Source: Citrobacter sp. On2M (GTDB lineage: Bacteria > Pseudomonadota > Gammaproteobacteria > Enterobacterales > Enterobacteriaceae). Taken from it: a DNA stretch of 64,000 nucleotides. The translations under genes were made by a program, and so were the position numbers. Below the pieces are notes generated by a model that was not told the DNA's origin, did not search any database, and worked only from the letters and a program-made list of their open reading frames with translations. Positions 9,120 through 17,530 of this stretch are shown here, piece by piece. The stretch spans positions 682,001 to 746,000 of the forward strand of contig NZ_WPCV01000004.1 in NCBI RefSeq assembly GCF_018035235.1. Reading direction: 5' to 3'. Position 1 is the stretch's first letter; each line of letters begins with the position of its first letter.

Positions 9120-10372
9120 AAATTGCTATCATTGGCAGTGGTATTGCCGGACTAACCTGCGCCTGGCGTCTGGCCGGACACCATCAGGTATCGCTTTTTG
9201 AAGCGGCGTCGTCCCCTGGCGGCCATACTGCGACAGTGGATGTGGCGACTCCGCACGGGAGTTTCGCGATTGATAGCGGCTTTATCGTCTATAACGACCG
9301 AACCTATCCGCGTTTTATGGGCTTGCTGAGCGAACTCGGCATTCAGGGGCAAAAAACGCAGATGAGCTTCTCGGTGCATAATCCGCAAAGCGGTATGGAG
9401 TATAGCGGTCATACGCTGACTTCATTGTTTGCCCAACGTCGAAATCTGGTCAACCCCGCATATTGGGGAATGCTGAAAGAGATTGTCCGTTTTAATCGTC
9501 TGGCGAAACAGGCATTAAATGAGACCGATGTGAACGCGACGCTTCAGACCTTCCTCGACCAACACCACTTCAGCGTGTTCTTTGCGCGGCATTATATTTT
9601 GCCGATGGGCGCGGCCATATGGTCATCTTCACTTCAGGAGATGCGCCGTTTTCCACTGGCGCTGTTCTTACGGTTCTTTGAGCACCATGGCTTGTTGGAT
9701 ATCTGGCATCGACCGCAATGGTATGTGGTGCCGGGCGGATCGCGCGAATACATTCGTGTCATGCTGGCGAAGCTGGGCGATCGTCTGAAATTGCACCTCA
9801 ATTCACCTGTTCAGCAGGTTATTCGCTACGACAGCGGCGTCAAAATACAATTGGCAGGATCAATACAGACATTTGATCAGGTGATCTTCGCCTGCCATTC
9901 CTCGCAGGCTCTGGCTTTACTTGAGGATGCGACCCCAGCAGAACGCGACGTGCTGGGCGCAATTGGCTGGCAACGTAACGAGGTTGTGTTGCACAGCGAT
10001 CGCCGCTGGTTACCGGTACGCGAACGCGCGTGGGCAAGCTGGAATTACCGCCTGAGTGAGCAAGAGAGGGCCAGCGCTTGCGTCACCTATAACATGAATA
10101 TTCTCCAGGGATTACCTGAAGGAAGCCCGCTATTTTGCGTGACCCTCAATCCGGACATCCCCATCGACGACCGCTTCGTCTGGCGACGCTTTGTTTACGA
10201 GCATCCGTTGTTTAACCCTGAAAGCTGGCGGGCGCAGGCGCGTCGCGCTGAGATCAACGGTCAGCATCGGAGCTGGTTCTGCGGTGCTTACTGGTACAAC
10301 GGTTTTCACGAAGATGGCGTACGCAGTGCGCTGGATGTGGTACACGGCATTGCCGCAGGAGAGGGGCGCTAA
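9116..10372 (+). CDS. FAD/NAD(P)-binding amine-oxidase-like protein
   Basis: A 418-residue flavoprotein of the protoporphyrinogen/amine oxidase superfamily. The Rossmann motif GSGIAG is at 7-12, the acidic residue that caps FAD ribose is in LFEAASSPGGH, and DSGFIVYNDRTYPRF follows. Proteins of this type are regularly encoded beside DUF1365 and CFA-like methyltransferases. In Rhodobacter sphaeroides a related gene belongs to the sigmaE/ChrR singlet-oxygen regulon and to furan fatty acid synthesis. A desaturase or oxidase role on methylated acyl chains is inferred. The start overlaps the SDR stop as ATGA; a start 13 codons earlier is less likely. Confidence 0.85.
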   Translation: MKIAIIGSGIAGLTCAWRLAGHHQVSLFEAASSPGGHTATVDVATPHGSFAIDSGFIVYNDRTYPRFMGLLSELGIQGQKTQMSFSVHNPQSGMEYSGHTLTSLFAQRRNLVNPAYWGMLKEIVRFNRLAKQALNETDVNATLQTFLDQHHFSVFFARHYILPMGAAIWSSSLQEMRRFPLALFLRFFEHHGLLDIWHRPQWYVVPGGSREYIRVMLAKLGDRLKLHLNSPVQQVIRYDSGVKIQLAGSIQTFDQVIFACHSSQALALLEDATPAERDVLGAIGWQRNEVVLHSDRRWLPVRERAWASWNYRLSEQERASACVTYNMNILQGLPEGSPLFCVTLNPDIPIDDRFVWRRFVYEHPLFNPESWRAQARRAEINGQHRSWFCGAYWYNGFHEDGVRSALDVVHGIAAGEGR

Positions 10373-10373
10373 G

Positions 10374-11096
10374 ATGAACAGCTGCCTGTACCACGGCGTA
10401 TTACGCCACCGACGCCTTCAGCCGGCCACGCACCAGTTTACTTATCAGGTGTTTATGGCTTGGCTCGATCTGGACGAGCTCGCTCAGCTTCCGGGCGTGG
10501 GCGTGAAACGTAATCGCTTCGCTGCAACTGCTTTTCATGATGTGGATTACCCGCTGGGAACCCCGTTAAAAGAGAACGTGCTGAATCAGCTTGCCAGCCT
10601 GACGGGCGATCGTCCTGAAGGTCGCGTGATGCTCCTGACGCAGTTGCGCTATTTCGGTTTTCATTTTAATCCGGTCAATTTTTACTACTGCTATGACCGC
10701 GCGCAGATCCTGCGCTGGGTGCTGGCGGAGGTCCGCAATACGCCGTGGAATGAGCGTCATTACTATGCCGTAGATGCGCAGGAAAAGCGGCCACTGGAAA
10801 AAGCGTTCCATGTATCGCCGTTTAATCCGATGGATATGGTCTATCACTGGCGATTTAACTCGCCGGGTAAAACGCTGCATATGCATATCGAAAACCATCA
10901 GGCAGAGAAAATTTTTGATGCCACCCTGATGCTCAAACGCGAGCCGTTGACGCCGGCAAGTTTACGCACGTTGCTGCGACGACTGCCGATAATGACGCTG
11001 AAAACGGTGTCAGCGATTTACTGGCAGGCGCTACGACTGTGGCTCAAGCGAGTCCCTCTCTACAATCATCCCGTGAGCAGGAGTGAACGATCATGA
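10374..11096 (+). CDS. DUF1365 family protein
   Basis: A 240-residue protein with the family's aromatic, histidine-rich blocks: LRYFGFHFNPVNFYYCYD, EVRNTPWNERHYY and KAFHVSPFNPMDM. The start MNSCLYHG lies 1 bp after the preceding stop; the open frame extends 61 codons further upstream but only inside the amine-oxidase gene. Biochemistry of DUF1365 is not settled, but it is almost always found with CFA-like methyltransferases and flavin oxidases, so it is an obligate partner of this lipid pathway. It overlaps the next gene by ATGA. Confidence 0.85.
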   Translation: MNSCLYHGVLRHRRLQPATHQFTYQVFMAWLDLDELAQLPGVGVKRNRFAATAFHDVDYPLGTPLKENVLNQLASLTGDRPEGRVMLLTQLRYFGFHFNPVNFYYCYDRAQILRWVLAEVRNTPWNERHYYAVDAQEKRPLEKAFHVSPFNPMDMVYHWRFNSPGKTLHMHIENHQAEKIFDATLMLKREPLTPASLRTLLRRLPIMTLKTVSAIYWQALRLWLKRVPLYNHPVSRSERS

Positions 11097-12313
11097 CCGA
11101 TCCCACCTTTGCGATTGAACCCGATATTCCGCGCAACCTGCGTGTTGCGCGTTGGTTCCTTTTTCGTATGCTGAGCGGCCTTCGTCAGGGTTCAGTCACG
11201 GTGCGGGAAGGGGCCCAGGTCTTTCATTTTGGTGATGTTTCGGCTGAATTACGCGCCGACGTACATATTGTTTCGCCCACAGTGTATTGGCGGGTGTTGA
11301 CGGGGGGAAGTCTTGCAGCGGCAGAGTCCTGGATGGATGGAGAGTGGGAAACGCAGCAGCTCACGCCGTTATTGCAAATATTTGCGCTCAACAGCACCCT
11401 GCTGGGGCGACTGGAAAGTGGATTCCGCCTGCTTGGCCGACCCGTTGAGCGTTTACGTCATTGGACGCGCCGCAACCATCGGCAACAGGCAAAAGAAAAC
11501 ATTGCCGCGCATTACGATCTCGGCAATGCCTTTTACGCGCACTTTCTGGATGAGGATTTACTCTATTCCAGCGCCTTGTTCACCTGCCCCGAGCAGTCGT
11601 TAGCGCAGGCTCAGCAGGCCAAAATGGCGCGACTTTGCGATCAGCTGGCGCTGACCGCGAATGATCATCTGTTGGAAATTGGGACCGGCTGGGGAGCGAT
11701 GGCGGAATACGCCGCGCGTCATTACGGATGCCGGGTGACCACCACGACCCTGTCGCAGGAGCAGTTTGCCTGGGCGAAAGCGCGCATTGCCCGCGCTGGT
11801 TTACAGGAGAGAGTCACCGTATTGCTCTGCGACTACCGCGACCTGACCGGGGAATTCGACAAACTGGTATCAGTTGAAATGATCGAAGCGGTGGGGCAGC
11901 GCTATCTGCCGACGTTTTTCCGTACGTGTCAGGCACGCCTGCGCCCTGGGGGCAAAATGGCGCTTCAGGCGATTACCATTCAGGATCAGCGCTATCGCGA
12001 TTACAGTAAAAGTGTCGATTTTATTCAGCGCTATATCTTTCCGGGAGGTTTTTTACCCAGCATCACCGCGATGAGCGGCCTGATGACAAAACATACTGAC
12101 TTTGTGGTTCGCAACCTGTTCGATATGGGGCCCGACTACGCCCGGACTCTTGCGCACTGGCGGCAAGGATTTGTTCACGGCTGGCATGAAATTGAAAAGC
12201 TGGGCTTTGATGAGCGTTTTCGCCGTATGTGGTTGTACTACTTCGGTTACTGCGAAGCCGGATTTAACGCCCGCACAATCAGTGTGGTGCAACTGACGGC
12301 GGAGCGTCCATGA
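11093..12313 (+). CDS. CFA-synthase-like SAM-dependent fatty acid methyltransferase
   Basis: The 406-residue protein has an N-terminal lipid-binding region, then AHYDLGNAFYAHFLD and the SAM-binding motif LEIGTGWGAMAEYAARHYG. The C-terminal part is typical of cyclopropane fatty acid synthase. Two bicarbonate-binding residues of E. coli Cfa seem changed: the YSC motif (Cys139) is YSSALF here, and the HTIG histidine (His266) is QAIT. VEMIEAVG keeps the glutamate. This suggests methyl transfer to an acyl double bond without closing a cyclopropane ring, as proposed for methyl and furan fatty acid enzymes. It is the catalytic centre of the operon. Confidence 0.88.
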   Translation: MTDPTFAIEPDIPRNLRVARWFLFRMLSGLRQGSVTVREGAQVFHFGDVSAELRADVHIVSPTVYWRVLTGGSLAAAESWMDGEWETQQLTPLLQIFALNSTLLGRLESGFRLLGRPVERLRHWTRRNHRQQAKENIAAHYDLGNAFYAHFLDEDLLYSSALFTCPEQSLAQAQQAKMARLCDQLALTANDHLLEIGTGWGAMAEYAARHYGCRVTTTTLSQEQFAWAKARIARAGLQERVTVLLCDYRDLTGEFDKLVSVEMIEAVGQRYLPTFFRTCQARLRPGGKMALQAITIQDQRYRDYSKSVDFIQRYIFPGGFLPSITAMSGLMTKHTDFVVRNLFDMGPDYARTLAHWRQGFVHGWHEIEKLGFDERFRRMWLYYFGYCEAGFNARTISVVQLTAERP

Positions 12314-12795
12314 AGCGCCATTTACAGGTCTTTCTCTTGGCTGTCGGGTTCGATCTGTACTGGTTCATGGTGGTGTTATTTCGTGAGCGCGGTCTGGTGT
12401 TATGGCTTGGTCTGGCTATTCTGGCCTGCTTCATGTTGCCTGCGGCGCAACGACTGTGCGCGTTAATGCTGACAGCTGCGGGCGGTGGTTTGGATGCGTT
12501 GTGGGCGCTGACCGGGTTGATTGATTTTCACGGCGAAGCATTGTTGCCGTTATGGATGCTTGCGCTCTGGCTCATGTTCGCCGTCATGTGGACGCACCTC
12601 ACCTGTTCGACCTCCTTGCCAGGATGGATGCTGGTAATCATGGCCACCGGTGGTGGACCGATCGCTTATCTGATAGGAGAGCGTTTGGGAGCCATTACTT
12701 TTCTGGAGCCGACATTTATTGTGGTCGGTTTAATGGCGACGGGCTGGCTGGTGTTGATGCTGTTTTTTCATATTTTTATGGGGAGACACCAATGA
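12310..12795 (+). CDS. DUF2878-type inner-membrane protein
   Basis: A 161-residue, very hydrophobic protein with about five predicted membrane segments separated by short loops (for example LVLWLGLAILACFMLP and LLPLWMLALWLMFAVMWTH). Length and context fit DUF2878, which accompanies CFA/DUF1365 clusters. It may anchor the pathway in the inner membrane or move a lipid. It overlaps both neighbours by 4 bp. Confidence 0.75.
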   Translation: MKRHLQVFLLAVGFDLYWFMVVLFRERGLVLWLGLAILACFMLPAAQRLCALMLTAAGGGLDALWALTGLIDFHGEALLPLWMLALWLMFAVMWTHLTCSTSLPGWMLVIMATGGGPIAYLIGERLGAITFLEPTFIVVGLMATGWLVLMLFFHIFMGRHQ

Positions 12796-13319
12796 AACTT
12801 GCCTTACTGATACTGCTGGGAGTAATGGCGATTGCGCCGTTTGCAGGTGCCACAGACTGGTTAAGCTGGCGGAAAGTCGGTGATGCGACGCTCACCTGGG
12901 GGCCATTCACGATCTATAACTCACAATTACGCACTCCGGATGGGCGCTATCGTGGGTTGAAAGAGGATCAGGCACTGATTATCACCTATCAGCGCAATAT
13001 TGAACGGCAAGAACTGGTGGATGCCACCCGTGATCAGTGGCGAGCGCAGGGTATTTTGGCACGGGAAGCGCAGAGTGAGTCCTGGCTTCGCATGTTGGGT
13101 GAGCTATGGCCAGACGTTGCGCCGGGTACACAACTGGTTTTTGTCTTCCAGGATAAGCAGGGGCAATTTTGGTATCGCTTGTCAGTGGCACAAAGGCATT
13201 TCATCCCGCTTGGCCCACCACAGTCGGCGGCGTTCAGCGAAAACTTTCTCGCTGTCTGGCTGGGTTCCCGTACGCAATATCCTGAGCTGCGGCAGCAGCT
13301 CACTGGAGGTAATAAATGA
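12792..13319 (+). CDS. Chalcone-isomerase-like secreted protein
   Basis: A 175-residue protein with a signal peptide (MKLALLILLGVMAIAPFAGA). The mature part reads WLSWRKVGDATLTWGPFTIYNSQLRTPDGRY and ends in FSENFLAVWLGSRTQYPELR, as in the bacterial chalcone isomerase-like family. It is probably periplasmic and could bind fatty acids, as plant members of this fold do. The ATG overlaps the preceding stop; the longer frame upstream lies inside the preceding gene and is rejected. Confidence 0.75.
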   Translation: MKLALLILLGVMAIAPFAGATDWLSWRKVGDATLTWGPFTIYNSQLRTPDGRYRGLKEDQALIITYQRNIERQELVDATRDQWRAQGILAREAQSESWLRMLGELWPDVAPGTQLVFVFQDKQGQFWYRLSVAQRHFIPLGPPQSAAFSENFLAVWLGSRTQYPELRQQLTGGNK

Positions 13320-13846
13320 AACGTTTATTAGCCCTAAGCTTACCGCTGATGATGCAACTTTCTGGTTGTAGCGCCGAAATTACTGAGTATCGCCAGCAGC
13401 AGCCGACGCTGGATATCTTTCAGTATTTTCAGGGAGAAACGCAAGCATGGGGGATGGTTCAGGATCGCAGCGGTAAACAGCTTCGTCGTTTCCATGTCGA
13501 TATTAACGGCGATGTGGTGGGGGACACATTGACCCTCAATGAACGCTTTGTGTACGACGATGGAGAGAAGCAGCAGCGTGTATGGCATATCCGTAAAGTC
13601 AGCGCCGATCGTTACGAAGGTACCGCTGGCGATATTGAAGGCGTGGCGAAGGGGCAAGCAGCGGGCAACGCGTTCAACTGGCATTACAGTATGAATGTGA
13701 AAGCCAGCGGCAGAACCTGGTTGCTGAATTTTGATGACTGGATGTACCTGCAGGATGCTAACCATTTGTTTAATAAAACGGAGATGAAGAAATTTGGTCT
13801 CACCGTCGGCACGGTGACGCTCTTCTTCTCCCGTAAAACGCAATAG
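13316..13846 (+). CDS. DUF3833-type outer-envelope lipoprotein
   Basis: A 176-residue protein with a lipoprotein signal ending in LSGC, with Cys18 as the lipidated residue and SAEI following, so outer-membrane sorting is expected. The mature domain (FQGETQAWGMVQDRSG and TLTLNERFVYDDGEKQQRVW, ending in a Trp/Phe-rich tail) matches DUF3833. It overlaps the preceding gene by ATGA. With the chalcone-isomerase-like and DUF2878 proteins it gives the operon one product in each of the inner membrane, periplasm and outer membrane. Confidence 0.78.
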   Translation: MKRLLALSLPLMMQLSGCSAEITEYRQQQPTLDIFQYFQGETQAWGMVQDRSGKQLRRFHVDINGDVVGDTLTLNERFVYDDGEKQQRVWHIRKVSADRYEGTAGDIEGVAKGQAAGNAFNWHYSMNVKASGRTWLLNFDDWMYLQDANHLFNKTEMKKFGLTVGTVTLFFSRKTQ

Positions 13847-13859
13847 CGAGGAAGACGCC

Positions 13860-14807
13860 ATGAAAATGCAACCCATCGTTGGGATCAGCGGCTGTTTAAC
13901 GGGGGCTGCCGTTCGCTTTGACGGCGGGCATAAGTGGGCAGAATTTGTGATGGAGAGGCTGGCCCACTGGGTGACTTTCCGGCCAATTTGCCCGGAGATG
14001 GCGATGGGCTTGCCTGTCCCCCGACCGGCGCTGCGGCTGGTACAGACGACCGGGGATATCCGTATGCGTTTTAGCCATGCCCCTCACGAAGACGTAACCG
14101 ACAAAATGGACGACTTTTGCGAGATGTATCTGGCTGGGCTGGAAACATTGTCTGGTTTTATTGTCTGTGCCAAATCCCCCAGCTGTGGCATGGAACGCGT
14201 GCGTTTATATGATGAAAAAGGGAATCGTGGGCGTAAAGACGGGGTAGGGCTCTTTACTGCTGCGCTGATGGAGAAATATCCGTGGCTGCCGGTTGAGGAG
14301 GATGGACGGCTGCACGATCCGGTTCTGCGTGAAAACTTCGTCGAACGTGTTTTCGCGTTACATGAGCTCAATACGCTGCGCCAAAATGGTCTGACGCGGC
14401 GGACGCTACTGGAATTTCATAGCCGTTATAAACTGCAATTGTTGGCCCACCATCAGGCCGGATACCGGGAAATTGGTCCATTTGTCGCATCACTGCATGA
14501 GTGGGACGATCTGGACGCGTTTTTTGCGGTCTACCGCGACAAATTAATGGCAATCCTGAAGAAACCGGCCTCGCGTAAAAACCACACTAACGTGCTGATG
14601 CACATTCAAGGGTACTTCCGTAATCAGTTAACGATGCGCCAACGCGGTGAGTTACGCGAGGTTATCCTTAATTATCGCGCCGGGCTACTGCCCATATTGG
14701 CCCCGATGACGCTGTTGAAACATTATCTGGCGGAATACCCGGACGGCTACCTGCTGACGCAAAATTACTTTGATCCTTACCCGCAAGATTTAACATTGCG
14801 ACTGTAA
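13860..14807 (+). CDS. Long YbgA-type protein (DUF523 + DUF1722)
   Basis: The 315-residue protein joins an N-terminal DUF523 domain (GISGCLTGAAVRFDGGHK, FRPICPEMAMGLPVPR, and the cysteine block CAKSPSCGMERV) to a C-terminal DUF1722 domain (HSRYKLQLLAHHQAGYREIG to the end). E. coli YbgA has only DUF1722 and lies next to the photolyase gene phr. The long form is common in light-regulated clusters of vibrios and relatives. No phr follows here. It lies 13 bp after the lipoprotein gene and closes the operon. Confidence 0.85.
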   Translation: MKMQPIVGISGCLTGAAVRFDGGHKWAEFVMERLAHWVTFRPICPEMAMGLPVPRPALRLVQTTGDIRMRFSHAPHEDVTDKMDDFCEMYLAGLETLSGFIVCAKSPSCGMERVRLYDEKGNRGRKDGVGLFTAALMEKYPWLPVEEDGRLHDPVLRENFVERVFALHELNTLRQNGLTRRTLLEFHSRYKLQLLAHHQAGYREIGPFVASLHEWDDLDAFFAVYRDKLMAILKKPASRKNHTNVLMHIQGYFRNQLTMRQRGELREVILNYRAGLLPILAPMTLLKHYLAEYPDGYLLTQNYFDPYPQDLTLRL

Positions 14808-14939
14808 GATCTTTACCATCGAGGTTTGCAATTAACGGTAGCGTGTTGAACGTGCCTGCAATGAAATTGTTTCCCTGTCTTATTATCCACTCGTTAGCAG
14901 GGAGTCATCAAGGCTTGTTGTGGGCTCGTTATGAGCGAT

Positions 14940-15449
14940 TTAGCTAATAAAAGGCAAAACGAGAGTAAAGCCTCCAACATAAAGTGCTGACCAGCTCGCC
15001 GCAGATATCAGACTGACTACATATACTTTCACTGGATGAAGCCGCAACATTCCAGCCACTAGTGGCACAATATAACGGAGTACGGCAATAAAGCGTGAAG
15101 TAAAAAGTATCGGTACTGAACTGTTTTGCAACCGGCGTCGAACCCGTACTACTGTATCGGCATGATGGGACATTATGCGTGCAAGCCAGGCCAGGTGTCC
15201 CATCATCATTCCAAGATGATAATTAACAATTGTCCCGCACCATGCTCCAATCATTACAGCAATTCCCGCTTCCCATGGTGAAAGCGTCGCCTTGCCGACA
15301 GAAATTACAGCAACCAACATAACAGATGCTGGCGGCAATACAGCAGAAATGAGGAACGTAGATTTTGCGAATGCTATTCCAAAAAGAAGGCCCCACAGGC
15401 TGAAAGGATGAAGCGCGAATTGGTTCATCAACGCGTTTACCCACTCCAT
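14940..15449 (-). CDS. DedA-family membrane protein
   Basis: A 169-residue polytopic protein with the DedA/SNARE-associated signatures: a G-x-x-x-G-rich first third, VNYHLGMMMGHL, and FTSRFIAVLRYIVPLVAGMLRLHPVKVY. Family members flip or carry undecaprenyl phosphate or phospholipids. It is shorter than the usual 200-220 residues. I prefer the ATG at 15447-15449, which has GGAG 8 bases upstream, over a GTG 8 codons earlier. It converges with the lipid operon, and the 132 bp between them holds nothing I recognise. Confidence 0.8.
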   Translation of the reverse strand: MEWVNALMNQFALHPFSLWGLLFGIAFAKSTFLISAVLPPASVMLVAVISVGKATLSPWEAGIAVMIGAWCGTIVNYHLGMMMGHLAWLARIMSHHADTVVRVRRRLQNSSVPILFTSRFIAVLRYIVPLVAGMLRLHPVKVYVVSLISAASWSALYVGGFTLVLPFIS

Positions 15450-15623
15450 CAGTAATTCTCCAGTTAAGGTCACTTTACAATTTAACCCTGATACGACTCA
15501 ATCAGGCCTCAACACAGATGAATTACTGACTGTTGCATGAAATCCCGGTGGTGACAGCTATTTGCACATAGCAGCAGAATACAGTCGAGCGGGATAGAGT
15601 AAAGGAAGATGAATCGAACGCAC

Positions 15624-15866
15624 TTAATCTGAAACCAGCCACATATCAGCCTCTTCAAACATTTCCTGAACAGTACGACTTATCTGTTCTTTCTCATGTT
15701 TGCTCGCGTCAGTGTTGATGGCTGGCAGGGTCATCATCGGTTTAACCCGGACCTCAGCATCGGGGAAGATTCGGTGAACTCTTTTTGTTAATTCGTCCAG
15801 AATGATATCTTTTGCACGGGGCAGTCCATCAAAATTCCTTTTGTCATAAACGAGTTCCACAAACAT
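15624..15866 (-). CDS. msgA: DinI-like protein MsgA
   Basis: An 80-residue protein of the DinI family: an N-terminal beta strand (MFVELVYDKRN), a helix (AKDIILDELTKRVHRIFPDAEVRVKPM), and a strongly acidic C-terminal helix (VQEMFEEADMWLVSD) that in DinI contacts RecA. It closely resembles Salmonella MsgA, encoded near icd and linked to macrophage survival. A good LexA box lies just upstream, so SOS control is likely, as for dinI. The 174 bp between it and the dedA-like start contain no evident gene. Confidence 0.85.
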   Translation of the reverse strand: MFVELVYDKRNFDGLPRAKDIILDELTKRVHRIFPDAEVRVKPMMTLPAINTDASKHEKEQISRTVQEMFEEADMWLVSD

Positions 15867-15881
15867 TGCTCATTGTCTCTT

Positions 15882-15901
15882 TGCTGGATGAATATACAGT
15901 A
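15882..15901 (-). promoter_or_regulatory. LexA (SOS) box upstream of msgA
   Basis: The plus strand reads TGCTGGATGAATATACAGTA, which has the CTG-N10-CAG core and A+T-rich centre of the LexA consensus. It ends 15 bp before the msgA start on the opposite strand. Confidence 0.75.
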
Positions 15902-16079
15902 TTTATACTGCGTTTTTATGCGGATTTCAATAGAAGGCGTAATCGATGCCACAACATAACGATGTTGAAATCGCCAGGCACGATTCGAAACGGCAAGAAC
16001 TGAATGGGCCTCTTAGGCAATCCATGCCTGAATATCCCCTCTATCTCACTACAGCATGATTCTTTGTAGGTGCAGGGTT

Positions 16080-16285
16080 TTCATAAGCCGCTTAAGCGAA
16101 AACCGGACGGATGACCGTTGCAAAGGTTCAGTCAATGCTTACAGCACCGGCGTGTATGCCAATGATGAATCGCATTACGGCGCCTTGCTGGAAATGGGAT
16201 AAGCCTGGAAAATGGGGGAATTTGCCGGAAACCAGGGAACGCTGAACGAATGGTACATACAGTCAGACTGGCGTTTGTCAGTCTG
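16080..16285 (+). pseudogene. Degenerate coding remnant, unidentified
   Basis: In the 470-bp gap between msgA and the cytochrome gene, one plus-strand frame gives protein-like sequence (KGSVNAYSTGVYANDESHYGALLEMG). After one in-frame TAA it continues (AWKMGEFAGNQGTLNEWYIQSDW). The aromatic, Gly-rich pattern would suit an outer-membrane beta-barrel, but I cannot name a family. The rest of the gap is otherwise featureless. Confidence 0.35.
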
Positions 16286-16371
16286 ACTATTTGCCAAAAT
16301 TTAATAAATAACCGTTATAATGACAGCTTGTATGCTTTCATGTCTGCAATGCGGAATGAAGTAATTTCCCG

Positions 16372-16911
16372 TTATTTTAAGTGCTTAGACTCCGGCATCA
16401 TTCTCACAAGTGTATTATCCTTCTGTATATAGTGATGGAATAATGCTGCCCCAGCATGGGCTGCAATCAGGAAGTAGCCGATATTGGCAAGTGTTTCGTG
16501 AATGTCCTTAACAACTGACTTTATCTCTCCGTTACTGTCAACGAAAGGAGGAATATTTAATCCCAAAAAAGTCCAACTCTTACCACCGAAAGCCATCGTT
16601 AAGATCCCTAACAATGGTAGTGCCAGAAAAGAAACATAGAGCAGGATATGCATCAATTTGGCAGACGCCAGTTGCCATGCTGGTGGGGGAGGTATGATGG
16701 CCGGGTCACTATATTTATGCTTAATAATTAAACGCACTATCATTAAAAACCAAACAAATACGCCGGCATTGTAATGGGTCTCTTTCATCAACAGGTAAGC
16801 ATTGCCGCCTTTGGGAAACCAGCCACGGAGCTCCATAGCTGCATAGGTTATTGCTATTAACATCAATGTTAGCCAGTGTAAGTGGATCTGAAGCTTTGAG
16901 AACCTGGACAT
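16372..16911 (-). CDS. yodB: Cytochrome b561 family protein (YodB-like)
   Basis: A 179-residue inner-membrane di-haem cytochrome b561. Histidines suitable for haem ligation occur in IHLHW, KETHYNAG, KLMHILLY and AAHAGAALFHHY, on four hydrophobic segments. It closely resembles E. coli YodB, including the IQKDNTLVRMMP tail. I chose the start MSRFSKLQ, which has GAGG upstream; an earlier ATG adds 18 unlikely residues. E. coli has yodB beside zinT (yodA); here they are about 9 kb apart with a transporter block between them. Family members move electrons from quinol or superoxide. Confidence 0.88.
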   Translation of the reverse strand: MSRFSKLQIHLHWLTLMLIAITYAAMELRGWFPKGGNAYLLMKETHYNAGVFVWFLMIVRLIIKHKYSDPAIIPPPPAWQLASAKLMHILLYVSFLALPLLGILTMAFGGKSWTFLGLNIPPFVDSNGEIKSVVKDIHETLANIGYFLIAAHAGAALFHHYIQKDNTLVRMMPESKHLK

Positions 16912-17293
16912 TATTTTTTCCTCAAACGATATGTCGCTGCTACCGTATCGCAGAAAGCTTAACAAATCCTTATTATCAATAGGAGATTAGGATTTAGTTA
17001 TTTTCAACCTGATACCAGGTGTAATGTATTGACGTGTTACCTGGGCCTCATGGGCCTCCTGGACCTACAGTTCAGGTTTTGATGGCGCTGCGTTCTGTTA
17101 ACAAAATCAAAAGTCAAGTTTTTTGGTGAGAAATGGATGAGATTCATCCCCCAAAAAGCGTCAGATGTTTGGTTGAGCTGTGAACAATCCAGCGATTATC
17201 GTGAGATAAATCTCAGTTCCTGTTCTTTAAAGCCTATATCCTTAGCAGTGTGATGGTTATTTGTGTTTTCCTGTACAGTAATTGGATAACGGT
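16912..17293. other. Intergenic region without a clear gene
   Basis: This 382-bp stretch carries the upstream region of the b561 gene and of the small membrane-protein gene. A short frame near 17035-17080 spells three Gly-Pro-X triplets but soon stops. No strong promoter motif or repeat was identified. Confidence 0.4.
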
Positions 17294-17500
17294 ATGGCAG
17301 ATATAACATTCGCTATGGAGTGTGATTCACGTCACGAGGTGGTCTCAGGAAATAAAGAAAAGTTGGATGTGCAAAGCAATGTGAAATACACAAACCGCAA
17401 CCAACTTGCGATTGCAGCAGTCCTGTTTTTAGGCGGTATCGCTGGAGTTATTGCTTTGGTATTGTATCTAATGGTGCAGGAAGGGGTGTTTTTGTATTAA
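17294..17500 (+). CDS. Small single-pass membrane protein, hypothetical
   Basis: A 68-residue protein with a polar N-terminal half (MADITFAMECDSRHEVVSGN...) and one strong membrane segment (LAIAAVLFLGGIAGVIALVLYLMV) near the C-terminus. The ATG is preferred to a TTG 4 codons earlier. I do not recognise the family. It lies in A+T-rich DNA and converges with the WaaZ-like gene, 30 bp away. Confidence 0.5.
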   Translation: MADITFAMECDSRHEVVSGNKEKLDVQSNVKYTNRNQLAIAAVLFLGGIAGVIALVLYLMVQEGVFLY

Positions 17501-17530
17501 TTGTTTAGCTATTTTAATGTGATTACTGAG

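Noticed and set aside
17035..17080. Short collagen-like Gly-Pro-X run (PGPHGPPGPT)
   Set aside because: Only three triplets before the frame degrades; no start codon with a ribosome site, so probably chance.
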